DNA from: Bombyx mori
Taxonomy: Eukaryota; Arthropoda; Insecta; Lepidoptera; Bombycidae
Reading direction: 5' to 3'
Length of the DNA stretch: 64,000 bases
Assembly (NCBI RefSeq): GCF_030269925.1
Contig: NC_085108.1
Span: 124,001-188,000, forward strand
Shown here one piece after another: positions 1-10,639 of the stretch (positions are counted from its first letter, which is position 1; each line of letters begins with the position of its first letter). The notes beneath the pieces are model-generated. The model did no database searches, was not told the origin of the DNA, and worked only from the letters and a program-made list of their open reading frames with translations. A program made the position numbers and the translations under genes.

Positions 1-420
1 TGAGTCACATTCCCTTTGGCTGCTGTTGCCCCGCGAAACGGAACGCTGCGTTACAGTGTAATAATAATCAACATTAACTTTTACAAAGGAGAAACCCCAT
101 TTTGGGCCTAAGCGTTACACGAATGGGATATGTACCAAAAAATTTGTCTATTTTGCTTGATTAACCTATTGAAATCTTAGCTTCATTGACAATGGCCAAG
201 TGTAGAAAATAAGTTGAATTCATTTTTTTGTTTTAAACAATCTTTGTAAACATCTGCAACACTTCTTTCAATATACGTAACTAGTTCCACAAACGTGCGG
301 ATTAGAATTAGAGCATCCATAAAATAGGATCGATTTAGTGGAAATCGAGTGTAAAAAATAATTAATACTCTTTTGCTTTAGGATAAATGACTGTTTTTAT
401 AGGTATTTTAATCAATGTAA
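1..420. other. AT-rich sequence, nothing recognised
   Basis: No ORF, repeat termini or RNA-like structure could be supported here. Confidence 0.4.
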
Positions 421-660
421 ATAGAGTATGGCCATCGAATCGTGACACAACTACTTACAATGGCGGCAATTCAAAATATCTACAACTGACAACATCAAAT
501 ATAGCATGAAAATGTAGTTTTGCATTTTTATATTAATGTGACTATGCCATAGAAAAAGACAAATGTATCAAATCGTGTTAAGTTATCTTTAATGTTGCCA
601 ACTGAAGATATTTTGGATTGCCGCTATTTAGTTGTGCCATGATTCGCTGGCCAGACTATA
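421..660. mobile_element. 240-bp MITE with about 75-bp inverted repeats
   Basis: The two ends are inverted copies: 421-495 and the reverse complement of 586-660 share GGCC..CGAATC, CACAACTA and GCGGCAATYCAAAATATCT. The coding-free centre and long arms are typical of a foldback/MITE element. A rearranged relative lies at 741-877. Confidence 0.7.
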
Positions 661-740
661 AACTTAATCTCATTGAATAACGTAACGTAAAGCACCAAAA
701 TCTACTAACAAAAATCATTATAAGAAATAAATAACTGTGC

Positions 741-877
741 CATTTAGTTATGATACGAAATCATGTCGGCAACTGCGGCAATTCAAAATATTTTCAACTG
801 GCAATCTTAAATATAACATGAAAAAGTCGATTTGGTACTTTGAGTTTTTCTATGGTGTAGTTACATTAATAATTTTA
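741..877. repeat. partial, rearranged copy of the 421-660 MITE
   Basis: Shares GCGGCAATTCAAAATATT, CAACTGGCAA and, in inverted order, the central TTTTTCTATGG / GTTACATTAAT block with the MITE at 421-660. It ends where a Bm1 SINE begins. Confidence 0.55.
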
Positions 878-1120
878 CTGGTGGTAGGATCTCTTGTGAG
901 TCCGCGCCTCCCGCCCGCCTATTTTTGCCGTAAAGCAGTAATTCGTTTCGGTTTGAAGGGCGGGGCAGCCGTTGTAACTATACTGAGACCTTAGAACTTA
1001 TATCTCAAGGTGGGTGGCGCATTTACGTCGTAGATGTCTATGAGCTCCAGTAACCACTTAACATCAGGTGGGCTGTGAGGTCGTCGATGGGTATCTAAGC
1101 AATAAAAAATAAAAATAAAA
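878..1120 (+). mobile_element. Bm1 SINE, 5'-truncated
   Basis: Contains the standard Bm1 body: GGTAGGATCTCTTGTGAGTC, GTTTCGGTTTGAAGGGC, CAGCCGTTGTAACTATACTG, the GGTGGGCTGTGAG block and an A-rich tail. The tRNA-like head is missing. Confidence 0.9.
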
Positions 1121-1127
1121 AAGGCAT

Positions 1128-1290
1128 GAAATAAAATGAAATGAAATGTGATGAGATAATATGGGAGCACGTAATGATTTATATTTTATATAAAAAAGTT
1201 ATCATATAAATATAGTTTTTCATATAAAAAAGTTTCATTAAAATTAAAATAAGACTGACCTAAAGGTCTTAGTTACCAGGTCATAAAATC
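1128..1290 (+). repeat. partial copy of a GAAAT-rich dispersed repeat
   Basis: Degenerate GAAAT/AAATG run followed by AAGACTGACCTAAAGGTCTT and AGTTACCAGGTCATAAAATC, the same 3' block as at 2209-2645 and 50203-50620. Confidence 0.6.
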
Positions 1291-2208
1291 CCTTAAAAAA
1301 TCATTTCGTGCGCAGCGCGTTTCGCATTACGTTGTTTTTAATTTTTGGCTTTCGTTCGTTTTCGTAAACAATTAACGCTCGATTTCTCGTAACAGGTTCC
1401 ATTTTTATTTTAATGCAACCTGTTGCTGCAACAGATTTCGTAAAAAATTACTCATCTTTAGTAGGAAACAGCCTCAAAAATATCGTTTTTATTAAAATAT
1501 CTCGAACAATAAACATAACCTAAAATGTAAACATTGTCTGATTTTACCAATTTGGCCATTGCTGGGAGACCTGAAAATTGGGCTCATGAAACCTTCTTAG
1601 GTATTGTAACTTATGCCCAAATTCTAGCACTGTAACGCCAGGCCCAAGTTTGTATGGATTTCGGGTTTGTCCTTTAAACCGAATTAAATTTTGTTTCAAA
1701 TGTGAAGGGTAGATGACGCTGTTCTTAATTATTTCAGAATTTAAAATTAAAATCTGAAAGCCTTGAAACATCAATCCGCATAAATGTAATTTAAAAACTA
1801 CAGTAAGAGGCTTAAATAAAAAGCTGAACTTAACTCAGCCTTAATTAGAATTTTCATCGGAATTCAGTAGTAAAGTTCAAGTTATTTTGATGAAATCAAA
1901 ACCGAAATATTCATAGCATCTTAAACAATCACCTACGAATAAATATTAGTTATTATATTATTTATTATTCGTAGACAATCACAACGGTTTTATAGTTTTG
2001 GGAAGGGATTTTTTGTAACGCCATCTCGTAAAGTATTTCGGTATTACATTACAAAACAAAATTGTTTCTCCAACAGTAACAACAGTACTTGCTTCGGCAG
2101 TACTTAAACTAAAATACTAACAGTAACAACATTAACGTTATTTAATGTATAAACCGTTCAATAAGAACTGCAAACTATCCCCTTGAAGCTACAGTTTATG
2201 TAGGAATA
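1291..2208. other. intergenic, AT-rich; one hairpin
   Basis: No gene or named repeat. A hairpin at about 1933-1973 (CTACGAATAAATA paired with TATTTATTATTCGTAG-type sequence) is the only structure seen. Confidence 0.4.
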
Positions 2209-2645
2209 ATGACTTTTTGGCGGGAACGCGAGGTGTGAAGTTGTGTGATTTGTTTTAATTTGTCTATTTAGTGTTTTATTCGGGTTTAAATGTGTAATAA
2301 TAGTGGTTTATTAACTGTTTAATATCTGTGAAAGTGCACAAACGTGGGAAAATGAAACAAAGCCGCTGTACGTAACTTCTCGGTTTCCTCCAAAAAGTCC
2401 ACTGAGATCTTAGTAAATGACCACCACCATTTTACTGAGATTATATTTCATTCCATATCATCTCATCTCATTTCATTTCATCCCTTTTGATTAATGTCTC
2501 AAATTAATCATCTTCATTTCATTTCACTCCATAATATCACATTTCATTTCACTCCATAATATCATTTTTCATAAAAATATGAATATAAATTAAAATAAGA
2601 CATGACTTAAAGGTCTCAGTTACCAGGTCATAAAATCCATTACAA
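2209..2645 (+). repeat. about 430-bp dispersed repeat, class unknown
   Basis: Begins near GACTTTTTGGCGGGAACGCG and ends at AGTTACCAGGTCATAAAATC. A second nearly full-length copy lies inverted at 50203-50620, in the same order through GTGCACAAACGTGGG and CTCCAAAAAGTCCACTGA. No ORF or TIR seen. Confidence 0.75.
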
Positions 2646-3560
2646 ATAGGAATAATTCCAGCGAACCTGGCGGCCGTAGATTACCATTCTCGAATATTTA
2701 TAGTCTGTGGCATGTCACTTTTTACATCGAAAAAAGTCAGGATCGAAATTTTTGAGCGAGCCATAGTTTGTGGTGATAAAATTAATAATTTCAAGTAGAT
2801 TAATTGTTGTAATTGATATAACTAGTTAATATCAGTAAAATAAAGTTGTGAGTGATTGATATAATATACAATTTAGGAACCAGAAGTACCGTAGAATTAA
2901 ATAAAATTTCGCAACCTCAAAAAACTGTTCTGCTCACAGTAAACACAGTCGGTAGTCTGGCGCTCCGTTTACAACGGGATTTTTGAACGGAACTTGGCGC
3001 CAGATTCTACCGAATCTGTGGATAAATAAACCATCGAATTGAGAAGTTCTTACTTTTTTTTAAGTCGGATAATAATAACAATAATTGCATTAAAGTGACC
3101 TTTTTATTATTGTGCATAACGTGCATTACACCTATTTTAATACTACTACACCGGCTTTCATAGAGAGAGTATCACACCCAGATTACTGTATCCAACTATT
3201 GATCAGAAGTAACGGGTATCTGTCGATTATTGCTACTACCCTCTTATCTCTCAGGGATGTGTGTTTGGCGATCAACAATATTTTCATAAAATAATATAAG
3301 TAGGAGTCGTGTCGGAGCACGTATTAAGCAACATTCATTTTCGTGTCACACTCGACCGTTGAAAAATTAAAATATGACAAAAATAATTTACGCCATTGAT
3401 TGAGGAGTTTGACTGGTGGTGACATCTATTGGCCACGCAGAGAAGCCCGGGAACACGACATCTATCGGCCGACGCGAACCGGCACGCTTCACTCAAATGT
3501 TTCATCAAGCTCTCTTCATGTGAATACTTGTTTTCTCTTGTATTCAATGTCAACTCATTA
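2646..3560. other. intergenic; imperfect inverted repeat near 2950-3015
   Basis: GGTAGTCTGGCGCTCCGTTT at about 2951 pairs imperfectly with ACGGAACTTGGCGCCAGATT near 2989. No LTR, ORF or known repeat supports a function. Confidence 0.35.
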
Positions 3561-3824
3561 TCTATATATGAAGCAAAAACTTTGTATCCCTTTTTACGAA
3601 AATTGGAGTTACAGAGTTACGGAGGAGTATGAAATTTTCCACACTTATAGAGAATATAGAGAAAAGGTGCACAATGCTAATATTTTTTTTAAATAATGCA
3701 TAAAAGAGACATTAAATCAATAAAGAACACATTACACACACTATATACCATGTGTAATCTTTGTGGGGGTGAGAATTAATAATGTAAATTTTACATGCCC
3801 AGCGAAGCGGACGGGTACAGCTAG
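3561..3824 (+). mobile_element. non-autonomous Helitron (TCTATATATG ... CTAG)
   Basis: Starts 5'-TC after A and ends CAGCGAAGCGGACGGGTACA then CTAG before T, the canonical Helitron ends. It shares its 5' segment (GAAGCAAAAACTTTG, CCCACACTTATAG-like) with the element at 55259-55699. Confidence 0.7.
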
Positions 3825-4353
3825 TAATTAATAACAATGGTTACTTAGCGTCAGTTCTTTTAACTAAGTACATTATTCACTTTCATTGATTGGTTATTTT
3901 TTATTTTGTCTTATTATTTTCTCCAGGGAGGGTAGGCGGTACTGAGACGCGGTAACAACATAGACCGTAAAAAAGTTATTTAAAAATATAATTTAAAGTG
4001 AATTTAGTGATAAAAAATCGTACAAGTGACAAATAAACTAGTGAATATGACTATATAGTGAAGACAAGGTCCCAAGTTAACGAATAATACACAAAATACT
4101 TTAAAAAAAAAAAAAGTGTGTGTGTCCGCTCCGACGCACGACTGGAGTTTACTCCTCAAGAACGATTATAAAATAAATAAATAGATAAGGGAATACGGGT
4201 ATAAATTAATGCATTTTTGATGATACTTAGATTATGCACGGTAGATTTTTATTCTATTAATTATACAATAAATTTTTTGACATACATAAGAAAGCCATGA
4301 AAAAATATAAACAATAATAATTTAATATAATAGAATGTTGAGCAAGATTGATT

Positions 4354-6087
4354 TTATTCACTATTTACATCACCTTGCGGTGTATTTATTCCAGGAACAA
4401 TATCAACATCATTGAATACTGAGACGATCGGTTTGTGGTAACTAAAATACGATACATGGACGTCGGACGATATATGTGTAATAAATCGCGAAAACATCGC
4501 ATCAATAGTGGTATCATATCTAGTTGTTCCCAGTGTTCTTCCAGAAATTAAATCTAAGTTTAATTCGTCTTTAAGGAATTGTATCAACCGGAAACCATCT
4601 TCTTTATTAAAGTCAATATTAAAATCTCCACCAAGTATAAGCGGAAGTTCATGATAGCGTTTTCTTAATAGTTTCGAACCCCCTTCTGTGTATACTAGCA
4701 ATGCTTCGTGGAGAAAATCTATTATATCAGTAACATTCGTATTGACCGAAATATAAACAGTCACCATAATAATTTCTCTACCGCTGGATGTAGTGTATCT
4801 TGCGGCGCATATATCTCCTACAGCAGATTTAGTTAGACTTGTGTGCTGGGGACCTCTTCTCAATTGAGTATCACTATTGACCGCACACTCCCGCTGTGAA
4901 TCGTCAGTATTGTGATAAATGCAGACCCCTCCTCCACGCTTTATGTTTGGTCGCCTATATTGTGTGATGAGATTAAAATTTCCAACTTCAACCTGTTCGT
5001 TGTTAGAAAGCCAAGTTTCTGATAACATTAAAACATGTGATTTTCGTATTATGTTGCCACGAAGATCACATGCATGTGCCCGGAGACTTTGGCAGTTTAG
5101 AGAAAAAACAATGATATTCCCTTCATTAATCTTTTCGAGTATAACTCGATCGATTGTATTAAGATGGACAGTAGAAAGCCGAGTAAACTCGTTTCGTAAC
5201 AAAAGCATCGCTTGATTTTCACGTCTGCCATGGTGAAAACGTTGATCTTCACTAGATACAATGTAAAGTCCTTGTTGACTCGTAACCCTAGATAAAGCTA
5301 CGTAAACTAAAGACTGTGAGTGAGCTTTGCTGTACTTGTAAACTATTTCATCAAAAGTTCCACCTTGAGATTTATGAATGGTTAAGGAGCAAGCTGGTTT
5401 TAACGGAAAATGATTTCTTTTGACATGAATTGATTTGTTCCGGTTGAGAGGAATTGTTGCAGTTCTACGATTGATAGGAACCGCTGTATTATCAATTCCT
5501 TTTGAATTCGCATATCCAGCTGTTTTTGCTCGAGCTTTAACACCGACGCCGTTAGGAAAATGAAGCCAAACTCTTAAAATTCTATCATCAACACCTAATT
5601 CAACATGGATCAATTTGCCTACCGCTCCATTGGCTAATCCGTCAGCAACATCAATATTGGTCGTTATCATGTAGGGTTTATCTGGAGCAAAAATAATTTC
5701 ATAAGGTAATCCTCCCGTGTCAATTGTACTAAGTTTGTACAACTTTTCTCTAGCAACTCTTTGCTTTTCGCGATCATTTTCACACCCCAAAAATTCATCA
5801 TCAGCAACTGAATTTGATATTTCATCAGATGAACTCAACACTTTCAAGTTGTACGCATCAACTGAATGGTTGTCATTAAATAATCGAATTCCTCCAGGAC
5901 AACGTTGCTCCGCTTCCCCTTCTGAACAAAATCTTGATTCAATTAGTTGCAACTGGTCTTCATCTAATTGATTTCCATTACCAATTTTTGTCAATAATGA
6001 AGAAAATTGAGCATTTTCTTGGCGCATAACTTCTGTCAACTCGTAAAAACTAATTCCTCTCCATAACTGCTGACCATCAATCCGTTG
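4354..6087 (-). CDS. Helentron protein, C-terminal part: helicase end and AP-endonuclease-like domain
   Basis: The in-frame helicase resumes at about 6087 (LWRGISFYELTEVMRQ) after the AT-rich insert. SLTIHKSQGGTFDEIVYKYS and VYVALSRVTSQQGLYI are Pif1 motifs V and VI. From about residue 310 (counting from the Met at 6039) it changes to an exonuclease/endonuclease/phosphatase fold: FSLNCQSLRAH, LMLSETWLS, LILGGDFNIDF, TTIDAMFSR and SYFSYHKPI. This Rep-Hel-EN layout separates Helentrons from classic Helitrons. The usual SDH of the last motif is SYH here. The ORF runs 561 codons from the first Met to the stop at 4354 without interruption, suggesting a fairly young copy. Confidence 0.9.
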   Translation of the reverse strand, partial: QRIDGQQLWRGISFYELTEVMRQENAQFSSLLTKIGNGNQLDEDQLQLIESRFCSEGEAEQRCPGGIRLFNDNHSVDAYNLKVLSSSDEISNSVADDEFLGCENDREKQRVAREKLYKLSTIDTGGLPYEIIFAPDKPYMITTNIDVADGLANGAVGKLIHVELGVDDRILRVWLHFPNGVGVKARAKTAGYANSKGIDNTAVPINRRTATIPLNRNKSIHVKRNHFPLKPACSLTIHKSQGGTFDEIVYKYSKAHSQSLVYVALSRVTSQQGLYIVSSEDQRFHHGRRENQAMLLLRNEFTRLSTVHLNTIDRVILEKINEGNIIVFSLNCQSLRAHACDLRGNIIRKSHVLMLSETWLSNNEQVEVGNFNLITQYRRPNIKRGGGVCIYHNTDDSQRECAVNSDTQLRRGPQHTSLTKSAVGDICAARYTTSSGREIIMVTVYISVNTNVTDIIDFLHEALLVYTEGGSKLLRKRYHELPLILGGDFNIDFNKEDGFRLIQFLKDELNLDLISGRTLGTTRYDTTIDAMFSRFITHISSDVHVSYFSYHKPIVSVFNDVDIVPGINTPQGDVNSE

Positions 6088-6180
6088 AATTTTTTTTTAA
6101 TTCAAATCTATTAAAATTTACTTTCTATTTTTTAGTTAGATTTTCTATAAAAGCGTATTTTGTTGGTTTAATAAACTACT
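6088..6180. repeat. AT-rich insert breaking the Helentron helicase
   Basis: About 90 bp with stops in all useful frames separates GDLRQLPPVRATPIWK from LWRGISFYEL, which are contiguous in Pif1-type helicases. The same sequence (TCTATTTTTTAGTTRGATTT, TATAAAAGCGTATT) occurs at 44785-44935 and 51220-51290, so it is a mobile AT-rich repeat and not an intron: no AG precedes the resumed frame. Confidence 0.7.
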
Positions 6181-9100
6181 ATTTTTTGTTTCCAAATTGG
6201 TGTGGCTCTAACTGGAGGCAATTGTCTCAAATCACCAATAAAAATAATATGTAATCCACCGAAAGAGGTATCATAATTTCCGGTTATTTCTTTCAACCTC
6301 AAATCTATACGTTCTAACATTTCTGCTCCTATCATACTGACTTCATCAATAAGTATCATCTTTACATACTTGAATAAACATCTGTACAAGCCCTTGACTT
6401 CGTTAGATAAAGGTATTTGAAAACTGGATAGAGTAATTTTGAAAGCGGTGTGAACAGTTGTACCTCCAATAGCAACCGCAGCTTTTCCAGTGGATGCACA
6501 TACAAGATAAGCATTGCAGTAGCCATCTGTATCTGTGAATCTATTACAAATTTCCATAATCAGTTTGATGAGAAAAGTTTTCCCACATCCAGCAGGACCA
6601 GTCAAAAATAGTTGTAACGGCATTGGGTTTTTTGAAGTCAATAACCATATTATGTGTTGAGCCAGCTCGAATTGCTTCTCGTTAGTTCTTCTCATGAGCT
6701 CAAGAAACTCTGGAGTCTCCATGAGGTTGTCTTTTTTTTTCCATATCGCTCCGAGTTTATTCATTGAAGCTGATACTAAATCATCGTTAATAACCGAGTT
6801 TGGATCTTGAAGAAACTGTTGGTATGGATCTAGAATTTCTTGGACATTAGCCCTGTTCTGGTCATCGTTATTTGCCTGCACATCGTTGAGCTCCGTCTCT
6901 TCCCGACATAATTGTGCACAAATTTCCATTGTTTTTGCGATATCTAAATTAGATTCAAATTCTTTTCGTCTCTCCATTATGAGATCTTCATTTTCATCAT
7001 AGATGCGCAAAAACTTCATATCACTCAAAACATCAGTTTCTTCAATTCTGAAAGGCATATGTAGCGTAACCATTTCCCTCTTGTATTCTGTTAACTCTTT
7101 CCCCATATCATAATTTCGGAATCTTATAACTTGTGGGACTTTTCGTTCTTTAACATTTCCGGCAGCATTGACAGTATATCGCGAAACAAACTGAGCTAGA
7201 GTGATATCATTAATTATAGCAGGTCTTTTCTCGTACTTGTCGAACCAATTTTCCTTCCATACATTTGTATCATCATCTTCAAGTTGCGCTAATTCTTTTA
7301 ATGTTTTTCGAATTCTTTCTCGCTGTTGTGGCCAGTATGTTGGAATATATTCAATAGCTACTGACGCTTTAGACATGGGTTCACGCAAAAGAAACCACGC
7401 TGCTTCCTGGCTTGACATTTCAATTGTATTCAGCGCGTTGACGCTAAGTTTCTTTGTAGCAGCAATAATGTCGAAGTCAGGATTATCATTCATAATTTCG
7501 ACGAGTTTTTGTTGTAAGTTACTGATTCCTCTGTTAGTCTTATTTATGTAGTCGACAACGTACTGAGCACATGAATATTCTTCGGTGATAAATTGGAAGT
7601 CCATATTAGACCCAACCACGTTCAAAATAAAAGGATTAAAACAATTATGCCATTTTTCTGAAGGTCTCCGTTTTAAAAATACTCGAGGCCGAGTTATCCC
7701 AGCTCGTAAAATGTTAACGTAGTCATCATCTGATATTATGCAATTGTCTTGATAAAAATGTTCAATATTTTCGTAGTCATTACTTTCTAAGTTTTGTCGT
7801 ATATTTTTATACCGCGATTTAAGTCTTTGTAACTCTGGATTCTCCTTGTCTAGCGGGATGAGAATAGTAGTTTGGCGAATAGGCATAAAAGGTGCTTCAA
7901 AACGACATTGCCGATTATTTGTACGAGTGTTTTTATAACACGTGAAGGTGTGTTTATGAGTTTGAAGTTTGATGTGACCGGAAGCTTCAGATGAATCCAC
8001 TGAAATAAGCGAATTAATTAATGCAATCGCTTCTTCGTAGTCGTTCCCCAATGCATCTTTTGGTGAATTATCTAACCATAATAGTATATGGGCGTGTGGG
8101 CTACCTCTATGTTGAAATTCAATCCGCTTGAAATAATGACTCACTCGATATTTACCAAATGGACTCAACTTCTTTGACTGCAATATAAGCATGATTACAT
8201 TAATCAATTTATTGAAATATATTGCGCAGGTGACGGCATCATCATTAATCAGAGTTGTCTTTTGAAAATAATTCAACACTTCAATTTGCTCATCGGTTAA
8301 CTCTTCTCCCTGATTTTTCAATTTGTGTAAAATCCTTAGAAGGTTTGGCCATCCAATTTCATTCGCGCTTATGGTCAAAAACATAGTTGGCCTACCCAAC
8401 TGGCGCATCATTGCAAAAAGATCTCGCTTTCGCGCAGACCAATAAGTTGCAGAATTAGGGATTGACTTCATAAAAGCTAAATTTGTTTCCAAACAGGCAT
8501 TTATGTAATCATCAGATAATAGGCGTTCTTTACTTATATTGGTATCCTTACCGATGTGTTTGAATCCAATCTTCAGAGCACTGCAAACTCTTAAGCGCAT
8601 TATTTTCATTGCCGTGTAAAGAAGCTTATTAGGAAGTACTCCTCTCCTGTCTGAACGACGTAATTCACTTGTTGCCATCATGAATGGCGTTACATTGGCT
8701 TCTTCTCGAAATACACGAAATTCCCCAAGGTAAATGGCTGGAAATGATAATTCCTCTGCATATGTGTCAAATAACAAACTCTCTGGAACTTTATTTTCAC
8801 CTGGAGCAATTTGTAAAAATTTATCCTCACTCCACATGAGAGTTTGCTGTTGCGCAGTCAGACTTTCATCAATCACAATATGTTCACTTAAATCATCGAT
8901 GTGTATTCGTTTTTCTATGGAGTCAGAATCCACAGAGTGAGTGTGATTTGCTGTTTCAGAGGATGGAAGCTCTTGCACATCATCTTGTCTACTCGATCCT
9001 CCTGTATCCGTGTAATCAATTATGACTTTCTCACCATTGGATGTAAACCAAGCATCATCCACTTTAATTTGGAAGTGCTTATACAGAGGTGTTTCAATTA

Positions 9101-9503
9101 AATACGTCAACCATTTTTTAATGACAATACCTTTAACCAATCCGTGAAGGTAACTTGTTTTATGAATAAGTTTCTTCTTAATATGAACATTAATACAATA
9201 GTCTTCTTCATTTCCATCAAGCGGCCTTGGTAAAAGTTTTATCATATTATCAACCGAGACAGGCACATTAATTATTTGGCCAGTTATAGCAAATTGACCA
9301 TTGAAATGGCGTAATCTACGTATTTGCATAAACGGAAGCCTTGGTGAAATAAGTCTCTCAGCAATAATATCCAATTCCGGCAAATCCACTGGTCTTTGTG
9401 GATATTTAAAACCATTATACGTAGCTAAAAAGGGAATATTGCCTTTTAAGATACTGGCTCTGCAAGTTTTGCACATCATGACTTGAGTGACATCCGTAAA
9501 ATT
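6168..9503 (-). CDS. Helentron Rep-helicase, main exon
   Basis: About 1111 codons after a 69-nt intron (exon begins NFTDVTQVMMCKTC). The HUH motif is RGSPHAHILLWLDN and the two-tyrosine motif is CAQYVVDYINKTNRG, the nuclease that nicks DNA for rolling-circle transfer. The Pif1/RecD helicase follows: motif I LFLTGPAGCGKTFLIK, motif II MILIDEVSMIGAEML and motif III IIFIGDLRQLPPV. The N-terminal CKTC..ILKGNIP segment resembles a Cys-rich Helitron-like region. The frame closes at 6168 inside the AT-rich insert, so the helicase is split from its C-terminal half. Catalytic residues visible in Rep and in helicase motifs I-III look intact. Confidence 0.93.
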   Translation of the reverse strand, partial: NFTDVTQVMMCKTCRASILKGNIPFLATYNGFKYPQRPVDLPELDIIAERLISPRLPFMQIRRLRHFNGQFAITGQIINVPVSVDNMIKLLPRPLDGNEEDYCINVHIKKKLIHKTSYLHGLVKGIVIKKWLTYLIETPLYKHFQIKVDDAWFTSNGEKVIIDYTDTGGSSRQDDVQELPSSETANHTHSVDSDSIEKRIHIDDLSEHIVIDESLTAQQQTLMWSEDKFLQIAPGENKVPESLLFDTYAEELSFPAIYLGEFRVFREEANVTPFMMATSELRRSDRRGVLPNKLLYTAMKIMRLRVCSALKIGFKHIGKDTNISKERLLSDDYINACLETNLAFMKSIPNSATYWSARKRDLFAMMRQLGRPTMFLTISANEIGWPNLLRILHKLKNQGEELTDEQIEVLNYFQKTTLINDDAVTCAIYFNKLINVIMLILQSKKLSPFGKYRVSHYFKRIEFQHRGSPHAHILLWLDNSPKDALGNDYEEAIALINSLISVDSSEASGHIKLQTHKHTFTCYKNTRTNNRQCRFEAPFMPIRQTTILIPLDKENPELQRLKSRYKNIRQNLESNDYENIEHFYQDNCIISDDDYVNILRAGITRPRVFLKRRPSEKWHNCFNPFILNVVGSNMDFQFITEEYSCAQYVVDYINKTNRGISNLQQKLVEIMNDNPDFDIIAATKKLSVNALNTIEMSSQEAAWFLLREPMSKASVAIEYIPTYWPQQRERIRKTLKELAQLEDDDTNVWKENWFDKYEKRPAIINDITLAQFVSRYTVNAAGNVKERKVPQVIRFRNYDMGKELTEYKREMVTLHMPFRIEETDVLSDMKFLRIYDENEDLIMERRKEFESNLDIAKTMEICAQLCREETELNDVQANNDDQNRANVQEILDPYQQFLQDPNSVINDDLVSASMNKLGAIWKKKDNLMETPEFLELMRRTNEKQFELAQHIIWLLTSKNPMPLQLFLTGPAGCGKTFLIKLIMEICNRFTDTDGYCNAYLVCASTGKAAVAIGGTTVHTAFKITLSSFQIPLSNEVKGLYRCLFKYVKMILIDEVSMIGAEMLERIDLRLKEITGNYDTSFGGLHIIFIGDLRQLPPVRATPIWKQKIVVY

Positions 9504-9572
9504 CTGAAAAATATCATATAATTAGAGTTGGTAAGATATTAGATAATTGTAAATTATAAGGGACTACTTTAC
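9504..9572 (-). other. 69-nt intron in the Helentron gene
   Basis: Donor ACG/GTAAAGTAG and acceptor ATATTTTTCAG/AATTTT. Removing it keeps phase 0 and links RITV-type upstream coding sequence to NFTDVTQVMMCKTC. Confidence 0.75.
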
Positions 9573-9930
9573 CGTAATTCGTTTAAGTAAGATTTCTTCA
9601 TCTGCTGATCCACATTTAAGATCTTCTAAAAACCATAAACGATCACAAACATTACAGGCGTGACCAAAGGAATTCTGTAGGATCTTTTTTTTAAATAGCT
9701 TATGTGCTGATTTATGAGTTTGATAGCTACGGTATGGCAGGCTAGAATTTGGCTCCGATGTTGACTCTTCAGACATGTTGATATTGTCTTCATTTTCAAT
9801 GAATTCATTCTCGGCTGGTTGTAAAATTTCCATTTCATTAGTTAGCAAACGAGGAGTCAGTATAGGTTGGCTGGGAAGCTGACAAATCTCATCAAAATTA
9901 AGGTTTCTGGTTTGATTTGGTTTCCTTTTT
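9573..9930 (-). CDS. Helentron N-terminal segment (downstream of HINE insertion)
   Basis: Open in frame from the insertion boundary: RKPNQTRNLNFDEICQLPSQ, then LTNEMEILQP, an acidic stretch and HACNVCDRLWFLEDLKCGS with a Cys-x2-Cys. It ends at the GTAAAG donor. Reading across the removed 1.4-kb insertion restores continuity with the exon at 11347-11755, so this was one coding exon. Confidence 0.8.
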
Positions 9931-10639
9931 GGAGTTTACTCCTTAAGAATCGATTTACATATATAGGCCCGGGGTATGAAAATTATGGGGACCAAAATCG
10001 TACTAGAGAGTATAGCATGTCACACGAAATGCGTTATGCGCCTGATTGGCCATGGTGATGCGTGCGCGCGCCAATCAGGAGCCAACGCGCGGCCGCGTTA
10101 TCGCAGGTGACGCCGGGCTGCTGCGCCGGCAGTCCGCCACAAAGCCTCGTACTGATCGCGCGTTTCTCTCATTATTGTATTTTCATATATTTGTTAGTCG
10201 TTTGTTTTGTGTCTCGTTAATTTGTTAATAATCTGTAGTGTATCGTGTTGTCGTAATATAGAACTATTTCTCGTATTGTTTCGTTTAATTTACCGACATC
10301 GTTTTGCTTGTGGCCGGACGCCGTTCGGGTTCGATTCCTGAACGTATCAACTGTTAGTGGGTTGATACCCAAATATAACCCGCTACAAATCATTTATTAA
10401 TAAAGCTTATTAAATATAAACAATTCCTTCTATCAGTGAATGGACAACTTATATATTAATTGTAAAAGTGAATTATATAGACTTACTTAATTACCGCATC
10501 CACGTGTTCCGCAACTCCCGGATCATTCTCACTAGAATACGTAACTTCCATATTTTACTGTATTCAACTGACACAAATTTATATTTATATCCAGTAAACT
10601 CCAGTCGTGCGTCGGAGCGGACACACACACTTTTTTTTT
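9931..10639 (+). mobile_element. HINE copy 1 (709 bp, non-autonomous Helentron)
   Basis: Starts GGAGTTTACTCCTTAAGAAT and ends CAGTAAACTCCAGTCGTGCG, then a CA repeat and nine T. No coding capacity. It is inserted opposite to the host Helentron and shares the same terminal palindrome. Inside is an inverted pair CCTGATTGGC / GCCAATCAGG around 10051-10079. Confidence 0.85.

Noticed and set aside
2985..3020. TGGCGCC primer-binding-site-like sequence suggesting an LTR element
   Set aside because: No LTR pair, no gag/pol frame and no polypurine tract nearby; it is explained better as one arm of an inverted repeat.
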